Source: Oscillospiraceae bacterium (GTDB taxonomy: Bacteria > Bacillota > Clostridia > Oscillospirales > Acutalibacteraceae). Taken from it: a stretch of DNA of 54,833 bases. Within the stretch, counting starts at the first letter, position 1, and every line of letters begins with the position of its first letter. The notes below the pieces were generated by a model. It was given only the letters and a program-made list of their open reading frames with translations. It had not been told where the DNA came from and did no database searches. Made by a program: the position numbers and the translations under genes. Positions 34,816 through 42,895 of the stretch are shown here, one piece after another. The stretch spans positions 1 to 54,833 of the forward strand of contig SVQH01000019.1 of NCBI GenBank assembly GCA_015065425.1. Direction: 5' to 3'.

Positions 34816-35250
34816 TTACAGATAATCTCTCATGTCTACCGTAAGTCGTTCTTCCAAATTGATAAGCTTCTTTGTAATGTCTTTTGAATACTCATCTGCT
34901 GCTTTGTATTCATTGAGATACGAATTGAGAGACTTTACGCCCATGTTGCACCCGTCTGTCAGAAGGTCTGCAATGGTTTTGTCTGAATTATCGATTCCTA
35001 TCATTACATTTGTCTTTATCCATGACATACCTTTTGCCATTGGATTGGGGTCTTTTCCGTTATCTTTGAATTCAATAAGTTTTTCCTGAATCTCTGATTC
35101 AAGTTTTTCATGTTCAAGTTTACACTTGTTGAGAATAATTTTCAAATCTTCACTGTGAACTCTGTCAATGACATCACTTATTGAAGTTATCCCCATCTTC
35201 ACACCTGCATCGCATTCTCTTAAAAGTTTGATTGTATCGTTTTCTATCAT
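34816..35250 (-). CDS. Ferritin-like four-helix-bundle protein (hypothetical)
   Basis: A 144-residue, almost entirely helical protein: four predicted amphipathic helices (about 2-30, 33-62, 72-105, 110-140), resembling bacterioferritin/DUF2383-type bundles. It has ECDAGV, SEDLKIILNKCKLEHEKLESEI and a glycine-rich turn before IGIDNSDKTIADLL. The E..H..E spacing (HEKLES) might suggest metal binding, but a full di-iron ligand set is not evident. AAAGGATG precedes the ATG. Upstream is a sigma-G-like promoter, so it could be made in the forespore. No firm family assignment. Confidence 0.55.
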   Translation of the reverse strand: MIENDTIKLLRECDAGVKMGITSISDVIDRVHSEDLKIILNKCKLEHEKLESEIQEKLIEFKDNGKDPNPMAKGMSWIKTNVMIGIDNSDKTIADLLTDGCNMGVKSLNSYLNEYKAADEYSKDITKKLINLEERLTVDMRDYL

Positions 35251-35272
35251 CGTTAATCATCCTTTCTTTGTT

Positions 35273-35302
35273 TAGTATGTACTGTAAAGAAGGAAATATT
35301 CT
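35273..35302 (-). promoter_or_regulatory. Sigma-G-like (forespore) promoter candidate
   Basis: On the minus strand AGAATA (35302-35297), 17-base spacer, CATACTA (35279-35273). Bacillus sigma-G promoters read TGMATA and CATAMTA with 17-18 bases between, so only one base is off. No good sigma-A alternative was seen. Confidence 0.45.
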
Positions 35303-35310
35303 GTAATTAT

Positions 35311-35357
35311 CATGTTTTTCATCTGTAAATCAAATGGATTTACAGACGAAAAACATG
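35311..35357. repeat. Long inverted repeat of unknown role
   Basis: Two 21-base arms (35311-35331 and 35337-35357) pair over 20 positions with one A/C mismatch around a five-base loop. It has no T-tract, so it is not a typical terminator, and it is upstream of the sigma-G-like promoter. The remainder of 35358-35549 shows nothing I can assign; a TTG-started reading frame there runs into the tRNA and is not believed. Confidence 0.7.
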
Positions 35358-35549
35358 TAAAGTAAAATTGTTTCTCGGTTGAAATATGCCTTATTTTCTC
35401 GCATATTGTTTGTTCTCTTACTGGTGCTTTTAACGATATATAATGATATAACATCTGTTTTTTTATATGAAAAAGGCATATATCATCAAACGAAGTGCGG
35501 ATATTATAACGAATTGTATATCATCCGTTCCGACAAGGTCGTGATAGCA

Positions 35550-35587
35550 TTGAAAAACGACAAGTTTCAGTTGAAACTTGTCGTTTT
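35550..35587 (-). terminator. Terminator of tRNA-Ser(CGA)
   Basis: A 16-bp perfect stem (35554-35569 with 35572-35587) directly after the tRNA CCA end; minus-strand exit TTTTTC. Confidence 0.85.
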
Positions 35588-35589
35588 CA

Positions 35590-35678
35590 TGGCGGAGACG
35601 GAGAGATTCGAACTCTCGAGCCCGAAAGGGCTAACGCATTTCGAGTGCGCCCCGTTATGACCACTTCGATACGTCTCC
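35590..35678 (-). tRNA. tRNA-Ser(CGA)
   Basis: An 89-nt minus-strand tRNA: acceptor GGAGACG/CGTCTCC, long variable arm AGCCCTTTCGGGCT, anticodon loop CTCGAAA (anticodon CGA, reads UCG), T arm GAGAGTTCGAATCTCTC and encoded GCCA end. Confidence 0.96.
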
Positions 35679-35693
35679 ATATTTTGCTTTGTT

Positions 35694-35722
35694 ATTTTAG
35701 CAAATGTTTGTTTGATTGTCAA
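35694..35722 (-). promoter_or_regulatory. Promoter of tRNA-Ser(CGA)
   Basis: TTGACA (35722-35717), 17-base spacer, TAAAAT (35699-35694) on the minus strand, 16 bases before the tRNA. Confidence 0.75.
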
Positions 35723-35750
35723 GGAATACAAAAAAATTTCTGTATTATTT

Positions 35751-35769
35751 AATTTATCAATGATAAATT
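35751..35769. promoter_or_regulatory. AT-rich 19-base perfect palindrome upstream of the DMT gene
   Basis: AATTTATCA-A-TGATAAATT (arms 35751-35759 and 35761-35769). It lies between the tRNA-Ser promoter and the DMT transporter, where TTGAT and TATAAT (35792-35797) form a probable promoter. It may be an operator. Confidence 0.4.
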
Positions 35770-35835
35770 ATTGATTTTTCAGATAAAAAGTTATAATATT
35801 GCAATTAATGTATGCAAATCTGAGGTATTTTATAA

Positions 35836-36729
35836 ATGAATAATTATGGTATTCTTGCCATTTCAATGGCTGCCAATCTTTCGGGCGGTATTATCAAAAA
35901 GCATATCAACGACAGGTTTGAGAATAACAAGTTTGCCTATCAGTTCTATAATTGCATTGTGTCTTTTGCTTCAGCTTTTACTTTGCTTATTATGTCGGAA
36001 TGTCTGAAAGTATCTTTTTTTACTGTTATTTTTGCTCTTGCTTTCGGTGTTGTAACTCTCATTCAGCAGATTACAAATCTTTATGCACTTGAAAAAGGTC
36101 CGTTTTCATACACCAGTGTCATAATCTCCCTGTCCACTCTCATCCCGACTCTTTCTGGAGCATTGTTCTGGAATGAAAAGATTTCAGTTGTACAGTTTGT
36201 CGGTATTTTTTTGCTGGTATTGTGTTTTGTATTGTCTGTTAATTTTAAGAATTCCGATAAAAAGGCATCTTTACAATGGTTTTTTTATTGCATTGCTGCA
36301 TTTATATGCACGGGGCTTATCGGAGTTATGCAAAAGGTGCATCAGAGTTCTGAGTATAAAAATGAATTGGACGGGTTACTTGTTATCGCGTTTACTTTTT
36401 CCTTCCTGTGTTCAGGTGTGCTGTCCTTATTTATGATGAAAAGCAGAACCGCTACCGTTAATTCCGATAAAAAGTCTGTTGTTTCCGTTATCCCTGCTAT
36501 TCTGATGCTTCTAAGCGGTGTTTTTGTTGCACTTAATAATAAATTCAATCTGTTTTTATCAGGTGTTATGGACAGTGCAGTGTTTTTTCCTGTGGTAAAC
36601 GGAGGAGGACTTGTTCTGACTGCGTTATCTGCCGTTGTTATATTCAGAGAAAAGCTTTCTCTGAAGAGGTGGATAGGTATCATAATCGGGATTCTGTCTG
36701 TTTTACTTTTATGTGATCCGTTATACTGA
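35836..36729 (+). CDS. EamA/DMT-family transporter
   Basis: A 297-residue membrane protein with ten hydrophobic segments in two five-helix halves, typical of drug/metabolite transporters. Halves share the EamA pattern: QQITNLYALEKGPFSYTSVIISLSTLIP in the first, NLFLSGVMDSAVFFPVVNGGGLVLTALSAVVIFREKLS in the second. Substrate unknown; amino-acid or metabolite export is common. TGAGGT precedes the ATG. Transcribed with the ABC exporter gene 37 bases downstream. Confidence 0.88.
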   Translation: MNNYGILAISMAANLSGGIIKKHINDRFENNKFAYQFYNCIVSFASAFTLLIMSECLKVSFFTVIFALAFGVVTLIQQITNLYALEKGPFSYTSVIISLSTLIPTLSGALFWNEKISVVQFVGIFLLVLCFVLSVNFKNSDKKASLQWFFYCIAAFICTGLIGVMQKVHQSSEYKNELDGLLVIAFTFSFLCSGVLSLFMMKSRTATVNSDKKSVVSVIPAILMLLSGVFVALNNKFNLFLSGVMDSAVFFPVVNGGGLVLTALSAVVIFREKLSLKRWIGIIIGILSVLLLCDPLY

Positions 36730-36766
36730 TTTAATATTACATTTTTATTTCGGAGGAAGAGAAAGA

Positions 36767-38500
36767 ATGTTAAGAAGATTTATTGTCTATTACAAGTCTC
36801 ATGGTAAAATGCTGTTTTTTGATATGGTTGCGGCTCTGCTTATATCTGTTATAGGTATGGTATATCCCATTGTAACCAATAAGATGCTGAATGAATACAT
36901 ACCGAATAAAATGTATTCTACAATAGTTGTTGCAGGTGTCATTGTACTTACTCTTTATTTTGTCAGAATGCTTCTGCGTTACTTTGTTGATTATTACGGT
37001 CATGTAATAGGTGTAAAAATGCAGTCTCAGATGAGACAGGACCTTTTCTCACACCTTCAGAAACTGCCTTTTAAGTTTTATGATAATAATGAAACCGGCA
37101 GAATAATGACAAGAATGACAAGTGATTTGTTTGAAGTATGTGAACTTGCACATCACGGCCCTGAAAATTTACTTATAAGTTCGGTAATGATAGTGCTTTC
37201 ATTTATTTATCTCCTTACAATAGATTGGATTCTGACACTTATCATTTTTGCCTGTGTTCCCATTCTTGTTGTTGTCACTGTTCACTACAGAAAGGCAATG
37301 CAGCAGGCTTTTGATGACAGAAGAACAAGCAATGCAACCATAAATGCTTCTGTTGAAAGCAGTGTCACGGGTATACGCGTTACAAAGGCATATACTAATT
37401 CCGAAAGAGAAGTTGAAAAATTCAGTAAAGGAGACAGGGCTTTTGTTGATGCTTCAAGAAGAGCATACTCTGCCATGGCAAAGTTTCATTCTTCAACTAC
37501 TTTTGTGACTGATGTTTTTAATGTTTTTATACTTATTGCAGGCGGTCTTTTTCTGTATTCCGGAAGAATTTCCTTCGGCGATTATTCTACCTTTATTGTT
37601 TCCGTAAATCTTTTTATCAGTCCCGTAAATACTCTTATAAGCTTCATGGAACAGTTTCAGAACGGTGTCAGCGGCTTTAAGAGATTTGTTGAAATTATGG
37701 ATGAAGAGCCTGAAAAGGACAGCGAAAATGCAAGAGAGCTTCGTGATGTAAAAGGTGAAATCGAATTCAGAAATGTTTCCTATTCTTATGAAGAAGAAAA
37801 AGAAGTTTTAAGGAACGTTGACTTAAGGCTTGATAAAGGCAGAAAGCTTGCACTTGTAGGTCCTTCGGGCGGTGGTAAAACAACCCTTTGTCATCTGCTT
37901 CCGAATTTTTATAAGCTTGAAGAAGACTGCGGTGCCATTCTCATTGACGGTACAGATATCAAAAAACTCACTCTTGAATCTGTTCGCCGTAATATCGGTA
38001 TTGTTCAGCAGGATGTTTTTCTTTTTGTCGGAACAATAAGGGATAATATTATGTACGGAAGACCCGATGCTTCTGAGGAAGATATGATAAAAGCAGCTCA
38101 GCGTGCCAATATTCATGATTACATAATGTCTCTTGAAAACGGTTATGATACAGAGATTGGTGAGAGGGGTGTCAAGCTTTCAGGTGGTCAGAAGCAAAGG
38201 CTCAGTATTGCAAGGGTTTTCCTTAAAGACCCTGCCATTCTTATTCTTGATGAAGCCACAAGTGCACTTGATAATACGACAGAAGTTCTGATACAGCAGG
38301 CACTTGATGAGCTTTGTAAGGGAAGAACCACACTTGTCGTTGCTCACAGACTTTCAACCATCAGAAATGCCGATGAAATTGCTGTTGTAATCGACGGCAG
38401 AATAAAAGAAAGAGGAACACACGAAGAACTTATACAGCTTGACGGAACTTACAAAAAGCTTTATTCTTTACAGTTCCGTGAGAATGATTTGTTTGAATAA
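36767..38500 (+). CDS. ABC exporter, fused membrane-ATPase half-transporter
   Basis: A 577-residue half-transporter that would act as a homodimer. Six membrane segments occupy about residues 15-320, with the cytoplasmic coupling sequence TNSEREVEKF. The nucleotide-binding domain has Walker A VGPSGGGKTTLCHLLP (about 365), Q-loop GIVQQDVFLF, signature LSGGQKQRLSIARVF, Walker B ILILDEATSALD and the switch His in VAHRLSTI. MsbA/lipid or drug exporter group, substrate unknown. ATG 36767 has GGAGGA upstream; the longer frame starts inside the DMT gene. The next gene starts 24 bases after the stop. Confidence 0.93.
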   Translation: MLRRFIVYYKSHGKMLFFDMVAALLISVIGMVYPIVTNKMLNEYIPNKMYSTIVVAGVIVLTLYFVRMLLRYFVDYYGHVIGVKMQSQMRQDLFSHLQKLPFKFYDNNETGRIMTRMTSDLFEVCELAHHGPENLLISSVMIVLSFIYLLTIDWILTLIIFACVPILVVVTVHYRKAMQQAFDDRRTSNATINASVESSVTGIRVTKAYTNSEREVEKFSKGDRAFVDASRRAYSAMAKFHSSTTFVTDVFNVFILIAGGLFLYSGRISFGDYSTFIVSVNLFISPVNTLISFMEQFQNGVSGFKRFVEIMDEEPEKDSENARELRDVKGEIEFRNVSYSYEEEKEVLRNVDLRLDKGRKLALVGPSGGGKTTLCHLLPNFYKLEEDCGAILIDGTDIKKLTLESVRRNIGIVQQDVFLFVGTIRDNIMYGRPDASEEDMIKAAQRANIHDYIMSLENGYDTEIGERGVKLSGGQKQRLSIARVFLKDPAILILDEATSALDNTTEVLIQQALDELCKGRTTLVVAHRLSTIRNADEIAVVIDGRIKERGTHEELIQLDGTYKKLYSLQFRENDLFE

Positions 38501-38524
38501 TTCTCATTATGGAAAGGACATGAT

Positions 38525-39166
38525 ATGGTCTTTTTATATGTTTCAGATGTAACTTCTTTGCCTGACCCTGCTGAATTTCCCGAAATTCTGAATGAACTTT
38601 CTTCTGAAAGATGTAAAAAAACTCTCGCCTTCAGACGGACTTCTGACAGAAAACTAAGTCTCGGGGCAGGTCTTCTTTTAAAAAAAGTTCTGAAAATTCA
38701 CGGTTTTTCAGATGCAGCAATAAGATATTCCGAAAACGGAAAACCCGAAACTGACGGTATTTATTTTAATCTTTCCCACTCGGGGGACTATGTAATATGT
38801 ACCGTAAGTGAATTCCCTGTTGGTTGTGATATTGAAAAGGAAAGGGAAGTCGGAGAAAAGCTTGCACAGAAATTTCTGTCCGAAAATGAAATGGCATATC
38901 TTTCGCAATTTGATTCTTATAAAAAACAAAAGGAATTTTTCAGGCTATGGACTATTAAAGAGAGTTATCTGAAAATGACGGGAGAGGGTATCAGTCACGG
39001 GCTTGAAAAGTTTGAAGTTCTGATGGGGGAAAGTGTTACAGTTTTACGCGAAAATAAAAAATGTTCATGCAGCATTAAAGAGTATTTACTGCCTTCATAC
39101 AGTATTGCTGTTTGCTCGGAAGACAGTGATTTTACCGAGGAACCTGAAATGATTTATTTCGATTGA
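38525..39166 (+). CDS. 4'-phosphopantetheinyl transferase (Sfp type)
   Basis: Transfers the phosphopantetheine arm of CoA to carrier proteins. 213 residues: GAGLLLKKVLK, YSENGKPETDGIYFNLSHSGDYVICTVS, VGCDIEKEREV (Mg2+ Asp and Glu) and FFRLWTIKESYLKMTGEGIS (catalytic Lys). This is the two-repeat Sfp type, normally used for NRPS/PKS carrier proteins or, in some Firmicutes, fatty-acid ACP. No NRPS, PKS or ACP gene is in the window. AAAGGAC precedes the ATG. Third gene of the DMT-ABC-Sfp operon. Confidence 0.9.
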   Translation: MVFLYVSDVTSLPDPAEFPEILNELSSERCKKTLAFRRTSDRKLSLGAGLLLKKVLKIHGFSDAAIRYSENGKPETDGIYFNLSHSGDYVICTVSEFPVGCDIEKEREVGEKLAQKFLSENEMAYLSQFDSYKKQKEFFRLWTIKESYLKMTGEGISHGLEKFEVLMGESVTVLRENKKCSCSIKEYLLPSYSIAVCSEDSDFTEEPEMIYFD

Positions 39167-39214
39167 ATCGTTTTAAGTTAATTTTATACAGAACCGGTTT
39201 TATTCATAATTAAA

Positions 39215-39231
39215 AGCATCATGCAGATGCT
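39215..39231 (+). promoter_or_regulatory. Small hairpin upstream of the spoVT leader
   Basis: AGCATC-ATGCA-GATGCT (39215-39231), a six-base stem immediately 5' of the large spoVT leader stem-loop. Its role is unknown. Confidence 0.4.
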
Positions 39232-39238
39232 GAGTATA

Positions 39239-39290
39239 AATCTCCTTGTTTTACAGATAATAGTATCACTATTACTAAAACAAGGAGATT
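39239..39290 (+). promoter_or_regulatory. Stem-loop sequestering the spoVT ribosome-binding site
   Basis: Fifteen perfect base pairs (39239-39253 with 39276-39290) plus a seven-pair apical helix (39258-39264 with 39268-39274), internal loop CAGA/C, apex ATC. The only ribosome site of spoVT, AAGGAG at 39282-39287, is paired inside the stem with CTCCTT (39242-39247). Confidence 0.75.
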
Positions 39291-39299
39291 GATTTATAT

Positions 39300-39842
39300 A
39301 TGAAAGCAACAGGTATAGTTAGACGTATAGACGATTTGGGGAGAGTTGTTATTCCCAAAGAAATAAGACGCACGATGAGAATAAGAGAAGGGGATCCGCT
39401 TGAGATTTACACGGATGCGGAAGGAGAAGTAATTTTTAAGAAGTATTCGCCTATGGGTGAACTTGCTGAATTTACTTCTCAGTATTGTGAAGTTTTGTTT
39501 AAGGCTATTTCCATGCCCGTTCTTATAACCGACAGAGATCATGTGGTATGCAGTATGGGTGTTACAAAAAAGGATGCTGTTGACAAGAGAATTACTTCAC
39601 AGCTTGAAAAAATAATGGAAAACAGGGCAAGTTATATTGCCACATCATTTGAAAATAATATACTCACACCTGTTGAGGGGCTTGATAAAAACGCCTGTAT
39701 TGCAGTTCCCATAATCGGAAACGGCGATGTGTCGGGATGTGTCGTTGTGTTGTTTAATGACAAGGGTGAATTACCCACGAATGCGGAAACAAAACTTGCT
39801 GAAGTTGCCGCTTCCTTCCTCGGAAAACAGACAGAGGAATAA
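39300..39842 (+). CDS. spoVT: Stage V sporulation protein T (AbrB-type regulator)
   Basis: A transcriptional regulator of late forespore genes. 180 residues: N-terminal AbrB swapped-hairpin DNA-binding domain (MKATGIVRRIDDLGRVVIPKEIRRTMRIREGD, residues 1-50) and a C-terminal GAF domain (about 60-178, ITDRDHVVCSMG to VAASFLGKQTEE). This is the standard SpoVT length and order; plain AbrB lacks the GAF part. Its presence argues that the host can sporulate. The ribosome site is 12 bases from the ATG and lies inside a long stem-loop, so translation may be controlled. It follows the Sfp-type transferase by 134 bases; a separate promoter was not found with confidence. Confidence 0.95.
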   Translation: MKATGIVRRIDDLGRVVIPKEIRRTMRIREGDPLEIYTDAEGEVIFKKYSPMGELAEFTSQYCEVLFKAISMPVLITDRDHVVCSMGVTKKDAVDKRITSQLEKIMENRASYIATSFENNILTPVEGLDKNACIAVPIIGNGDVSGCVVVLFNDKGELPTNAETKLAEVAASFLGKQTEE

Positions 39843-39866
39843 TTTTGCTGATTTGCTTAAAATTAC

Positions 39867-39895
39867 TTGACAAGATTTGCCTGTTTTGTTATTAT
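39867..39895 (+). promoter_or_regulatory. Consensus promoter of the Mn riboswitch transcript
   Basis: TTGACA (39867-39872), 17-base spacer, TATTAT (39890-39895). Confidence 0.75.
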
Positions 39896-39910
39896 TATTG
39901 TAAACAAAAT

Positions 39911-40031
39911 GAGCTTGAGGGAGTAGTTTGCGCTAACTTCAGCGTGGTATGTCAACATCATGGCTATTTAGTCTGGCATATCTTAAATGACGAGACTCAT
40001 GGACAGTATCTGCTGTACAGAGTCTTTTTTT
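39911..40031 (+). ncRNA. yybP-ykoY (manganese) riboswitch with terminator
   Basis: The leader carries the conserved pieces of the yybP-ykoY aptamer: GGGAGTAG (39919-39926), a CGCT...AGCG hairpin, GTCAACATCAT (39951-39961) and AATGACGAGAC (39986-39996). They are followed by a terminator stem AGACTC (39993-39998) with GAGTCT (40020-40025), an inner ACAG/CTGT helix, then seven T. Riboswitches of this class bind Mn2+ and switch on exporters by preventing termination. A second T5 tract at 40052-40056 follows GAGGTC and could be a further terminator. The promoter is 16 bases upstream. Confidence 0.87.
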
Positions 40032-40116
40032 GCGGACTTTGGTACAGGTGTTGTGCTGAGGTCTTTTTGTTAACAGTGAGTTTTCTCACAAAAATAATTG
40101 TAAAGGAGTCACCCCA

Positions 40117-42819
40117 ATGAAGTACTATCTTGAAAACGTTGAGAATGTATTTGAAGAAGTCAAATCAAATCCTCAGGGTTTAAGTTCTGCTGAAGCTGCA
40201 AAGCGTGCAGAGCAGTACGGCAAAAACAAGCTTGCAGAAGCTAAAAAGGATTCAATGCTCAAAAAGTTTTTCGATCAGATGAAAGATCCGATGATTATTA
40301 TTCTTATCATTGCTGCTGCCATTTCTGCCGTAACGGAGTACATTGAAGCAACTTCCGCAGGTCACAGCTTTTTTCCAACCGATACTTTCATTATTCTTGC
40401 AGTTGTAATTATTAATGCCGTGCTCGGTGTTATGCAGGAGAGTAAAGCTGAAAAGGCTGTTGAAGCACTTCAGAAAATGTCTGCTGCCACTACGAAAACT
40501 CTCCGTGACGGAAAAGTTGAAGTCATTAAGAGTGAAGACCTTGTAGTTGGTGATGTTATTCTTCTTGATGCCGGTGATGCAATTCCCGCCGACTGTCGTA
40601 TTTTTGAATGTGCAAGCATGAAAATTGAAGAAGCGGCTCTTACAGGTGAATCCGTTCCTGTTACCAAGCTTGTAAATGCTCTCATGGGCAAGAAGGAAAA
40701 TGACGAAGTACCTCTCGGTGACCGTAAAAACATGGCATACATGGGTTCAACTCTTGTATACGGCCGAGGTAAAGCTGTTGTTGTTGCAACAGGTATGAAT
40801 ACCGAAATGGGTAAAATTGCAAATGCAATTTCACTTGCTGAAGAAGGCAAAACTCCTCTTGAAATCAAGCTTGAACAGCTTTCAAAGATTCTTACAAAGC
40901 TCGTTCTCGGTGTTTGTGTTGTAATTTTCGGTTACAATATACTTATGCACTTTATTTCAGGCAGCGATGCAGAGTTCTATCATGTCGCTCTCGATTCATT
41001 CATAACTGCCATCGCACTTGCTGTTGCTGCAATCCCCGAAGGTCTTGTGGCGGTTATGACCATTGTTCTTTCCATTGGTGTTACCAATATGTCAAAGAAG
41101 AATGCAATCATACGAAAAATGAATGCTGTTGAAACCCTCGGATGCACTCAGATAATCTGTTCTGACAAGACAGGTACTCTTACTCAGAATGTCATGACTG
41201 TTGTTGACCATTATGCTGAGGATGAAAAAATTCTTGCTACAGCTATGGCTCTTTGTACCAATGCAGAGGTTGAAGAAGACGGTAAGAGCACAGGAGAACC
41301 CGATGAAGTTGCCCTTATAAATTATGCAAAGACCCTCGGACTTAAGAAGACTGACCTTGTTGCTGCTGCTCCCAGAGCCGGCGAAGTGCCCTTTGATTCC
41401 GGAAGAAAGATGATGAGTACCGTTCATTCCGTAAACGGAAAATTCGTACAGTACACAAAGGGTGCTCCCGATGAGATTCTTAAAAAGTGTAACCGTATTC
41501 TTACAGGTGGTAAAGTAATTGAAATTACAGATGCTCACCGTACAAAGATTGCAGAAGAAAATACAAGAATGGGTAATAAAGCTCTTCGTGTATTCGCCGT
41601 AGCTTTCAAGGAATATGGTGCAGCACCTACAGTTTATGAATCTGCAGAGCTTGAATATGATATGATATTCATAGGACTTACAGGTATGATTGACCCTGTC
41701 CGTCCTGAAGTTAAAGATGCAATTATTGAGTGCCGCGGTGCAGGTATCACGCCTATAATGATTACGGGTGACCACATCAACACTGCTAAGGCTATAGCAA
41801 GAGAACTGGGTATTCTTACAGATGACAGTCAGGCTATGATGGGTGCAGATATCGACAAGTATTCAGATGAAGAATTTGAAAAGTTAGTTGAAAATGTATT
41901 CGTATATGCCCGTGTTCAGCCCGAACATAAAACAAGAATCGTCAATGCATGGAAAAATAAAGGCTATGTTACCGCAATGACAGGTGACGGTGTTAATGAT
42001 GCTCCCTCAATCAAGAGTGCTGATATTGGTGTCGGAATGGGTATCACAGGTACAGATGTTACCAAGAATGTTGCAGATATGGTTCTTACTGATGACAACT
42101 TTGCAACAATAGTTGCTGCTGTCGGTGAAGGCAGAAGAATTTACGACAACATCCGTAAGGCAATTCAGTTCCTTCTCGGTTCAAACCTTTCAGAAGTTAT
42201 TTCTATTTTCTTTGCAACAATTATGGGCTTCACGATTCTTGAAGCACCCCATCTTCTCTTTATTAACCTTGTAACAGACAGTATTCCTGCACTTGCTCTC
42301 GGTCTTGAAAAGCCCGAGTCCAACATCATGAGAAGAAAGCCCAGAAGCAAGACTGACGGTATTTTTGCAGGCGGACTCGGATTTGACTGTGCTTATCAGG
42401 GAATTCTTGTAAGTATTCTTACTGTTGCTGCATTCTATATAGGTGAATTCCTTCAGTGTCAGGCAACAAATACACCTTTTGCATGGACTAACATTTCTGA
42501 CAGCAGTGAAGGTATGACAATGGCATTCTTCACAATGGCTATGTGTGAAATTTTCCATTCCTTCAACATGCGTTCCCAGAGAGGTTCTGCAATAGGTATG
42601 GTATTCAAGGGACATCACAATGTTGCTCTCTACGGTGCTATGATAGGTTCATTCCTTCTTACAACTGCTGTTGTTGAAGTTGACTTCCTTTCCAATCTCT
42701 TCGGATTTGCTCATCTTGATCTTAAAGCATATCTTATTTCTCTCGGTCTTTCAGTTCTCATTATTCCCATTGTTGAAATTGTTAAACTCATTCAGAGAGC
42801 TGTCGAAAAGAATAAATAA
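40117..42819 (+). CDS. P-type cation ATPase (P2 type), probable Mn2+/Ca2+ exporter
   Basis: A 900-residue P2-type ATPase: N-terminal cation ATPase domain (GLSSAEAAKRAEQYGKNKL), actuator TGES (about residue 173), transmembrane IPEGL, phosphorylation DKTGTLTQN (about 350), nucleotide-binding KGAPDEILKKC, hinge TGDGVNDAP (about 622) and about ten membrane segments. Homologues are annotated as calcium-translocating PMCA-type ATPases. The Mn2+ riboswitch in its leader argues that manganese (perhaps with calcium) is the physiological export substrate, as for the lactococcal yoaB gene. AAAGGAG precedes the ATG. Monocistronic, ending in a strong hairpin. Confidence 0.9.
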   Translation: MKYYLENVENVFEEVKSNPQGLSSAEAAKRAEQYGKNKLAEAKKDSMLKKFFDQMKDPMIIILIIAAAISAVTEYIEATSAGHSFFPTDTFIILAVVIINAVLGVMQESKAEKAVEALQKMSAATTKTLRDGKVEVIKSEDLVVGDVILLDAGDAIPADCRIFECASMKIEEAALTGESVPVTKLVNALMGKKENDEVPLGDRKNMAYMGSTLVYGRGKAVVVATGMNTEMGKIANAISLAEEGKTPLEIKLEQLSKILTKLVLGVCVVIFGYNILMHFISGSDAEFYHVALDSFITAIALAVAAIPEGLVAVMTIVLSIGVTNMSKKNAIIRKMNAVETLGCTQIICSDKTGTLTQNVMTVVDHYAEDEKILATAMALCTNAEVEEDGKSTGEPDEVALINYAKTLGLKKTDLVAAAPRAGEVPFDSGRKMMSTVHSVNGKFVQYTKGAPDEILKKCNRILTGGKVIEITDAHRTKIAEENTRMGNKALRVFAVAFKEYGAAPTVYESAELEYDMIFIGLTGMIDPVRPEVKDAIIECRGAGITPIMITGDHINTAKAIARELGILTDDSQAMMGADIDKYSDEEFEKLVENVFVYARVQPEHKTRIVNAWKNKGYVTAMTGDGVNDAPSIKSADIGVGMGITGTDVTKNVADMVLTDDNFATIVAAVGEGRRIYDNIRKAIQFLLGSNLSEVISIFFATIMGFTILEAPHLLFINLVTDSIPALALGLEKPESNIMRRKPRSKTDGIFAGGLGFDCAYQGILVSILTVAAFYIGEFLQCQATNTPFAWTNISDSSEGMTMAFFTMAMCEIFHSFNMRSQRGSAIGMVFKGHHNVALYGAMIGSFLLTTAVVEVDFLSNLFGFAHLDLKAYLISLGLSVLIIPIVEIVKLIQRAVEKNK

Positions 42820-42829
42820 AAATAAAATT

Positions 42830-42860
42830 ATCGGGGCTGTAAAAACAGTCCCGATTTTTG
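42830..42860. terminator. Terminator of the P-type ATPase, also facing the GDPD gene
   Basis: An 11-base stem (42830-42840 with 42845-42855, one G/T pair), AAAA loop, then TTTTT; the minus exit is also T-rich. Confidence 0.8.
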
Positions 42861-42895
42861 TGTAGCTGCGGTTTATTCTTAAGAGTCATTTTTAA

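Noticed and set aside
35379-35660. Reading frame ending in an ERFELSS-type peptide, on the plus strand
   Set aside because: It runs through tRNA-Ser on the opposite strand; peptides of this kind are a familiar misannotation of tRNA genes. The start is a TTG without ribosome site.
41092-41775. Long minus-strand frame inside the P-type ATPase gene
   Set aside because: Cys/His/Phe-rich antisense shadow of a clear ATPase; no start signal.
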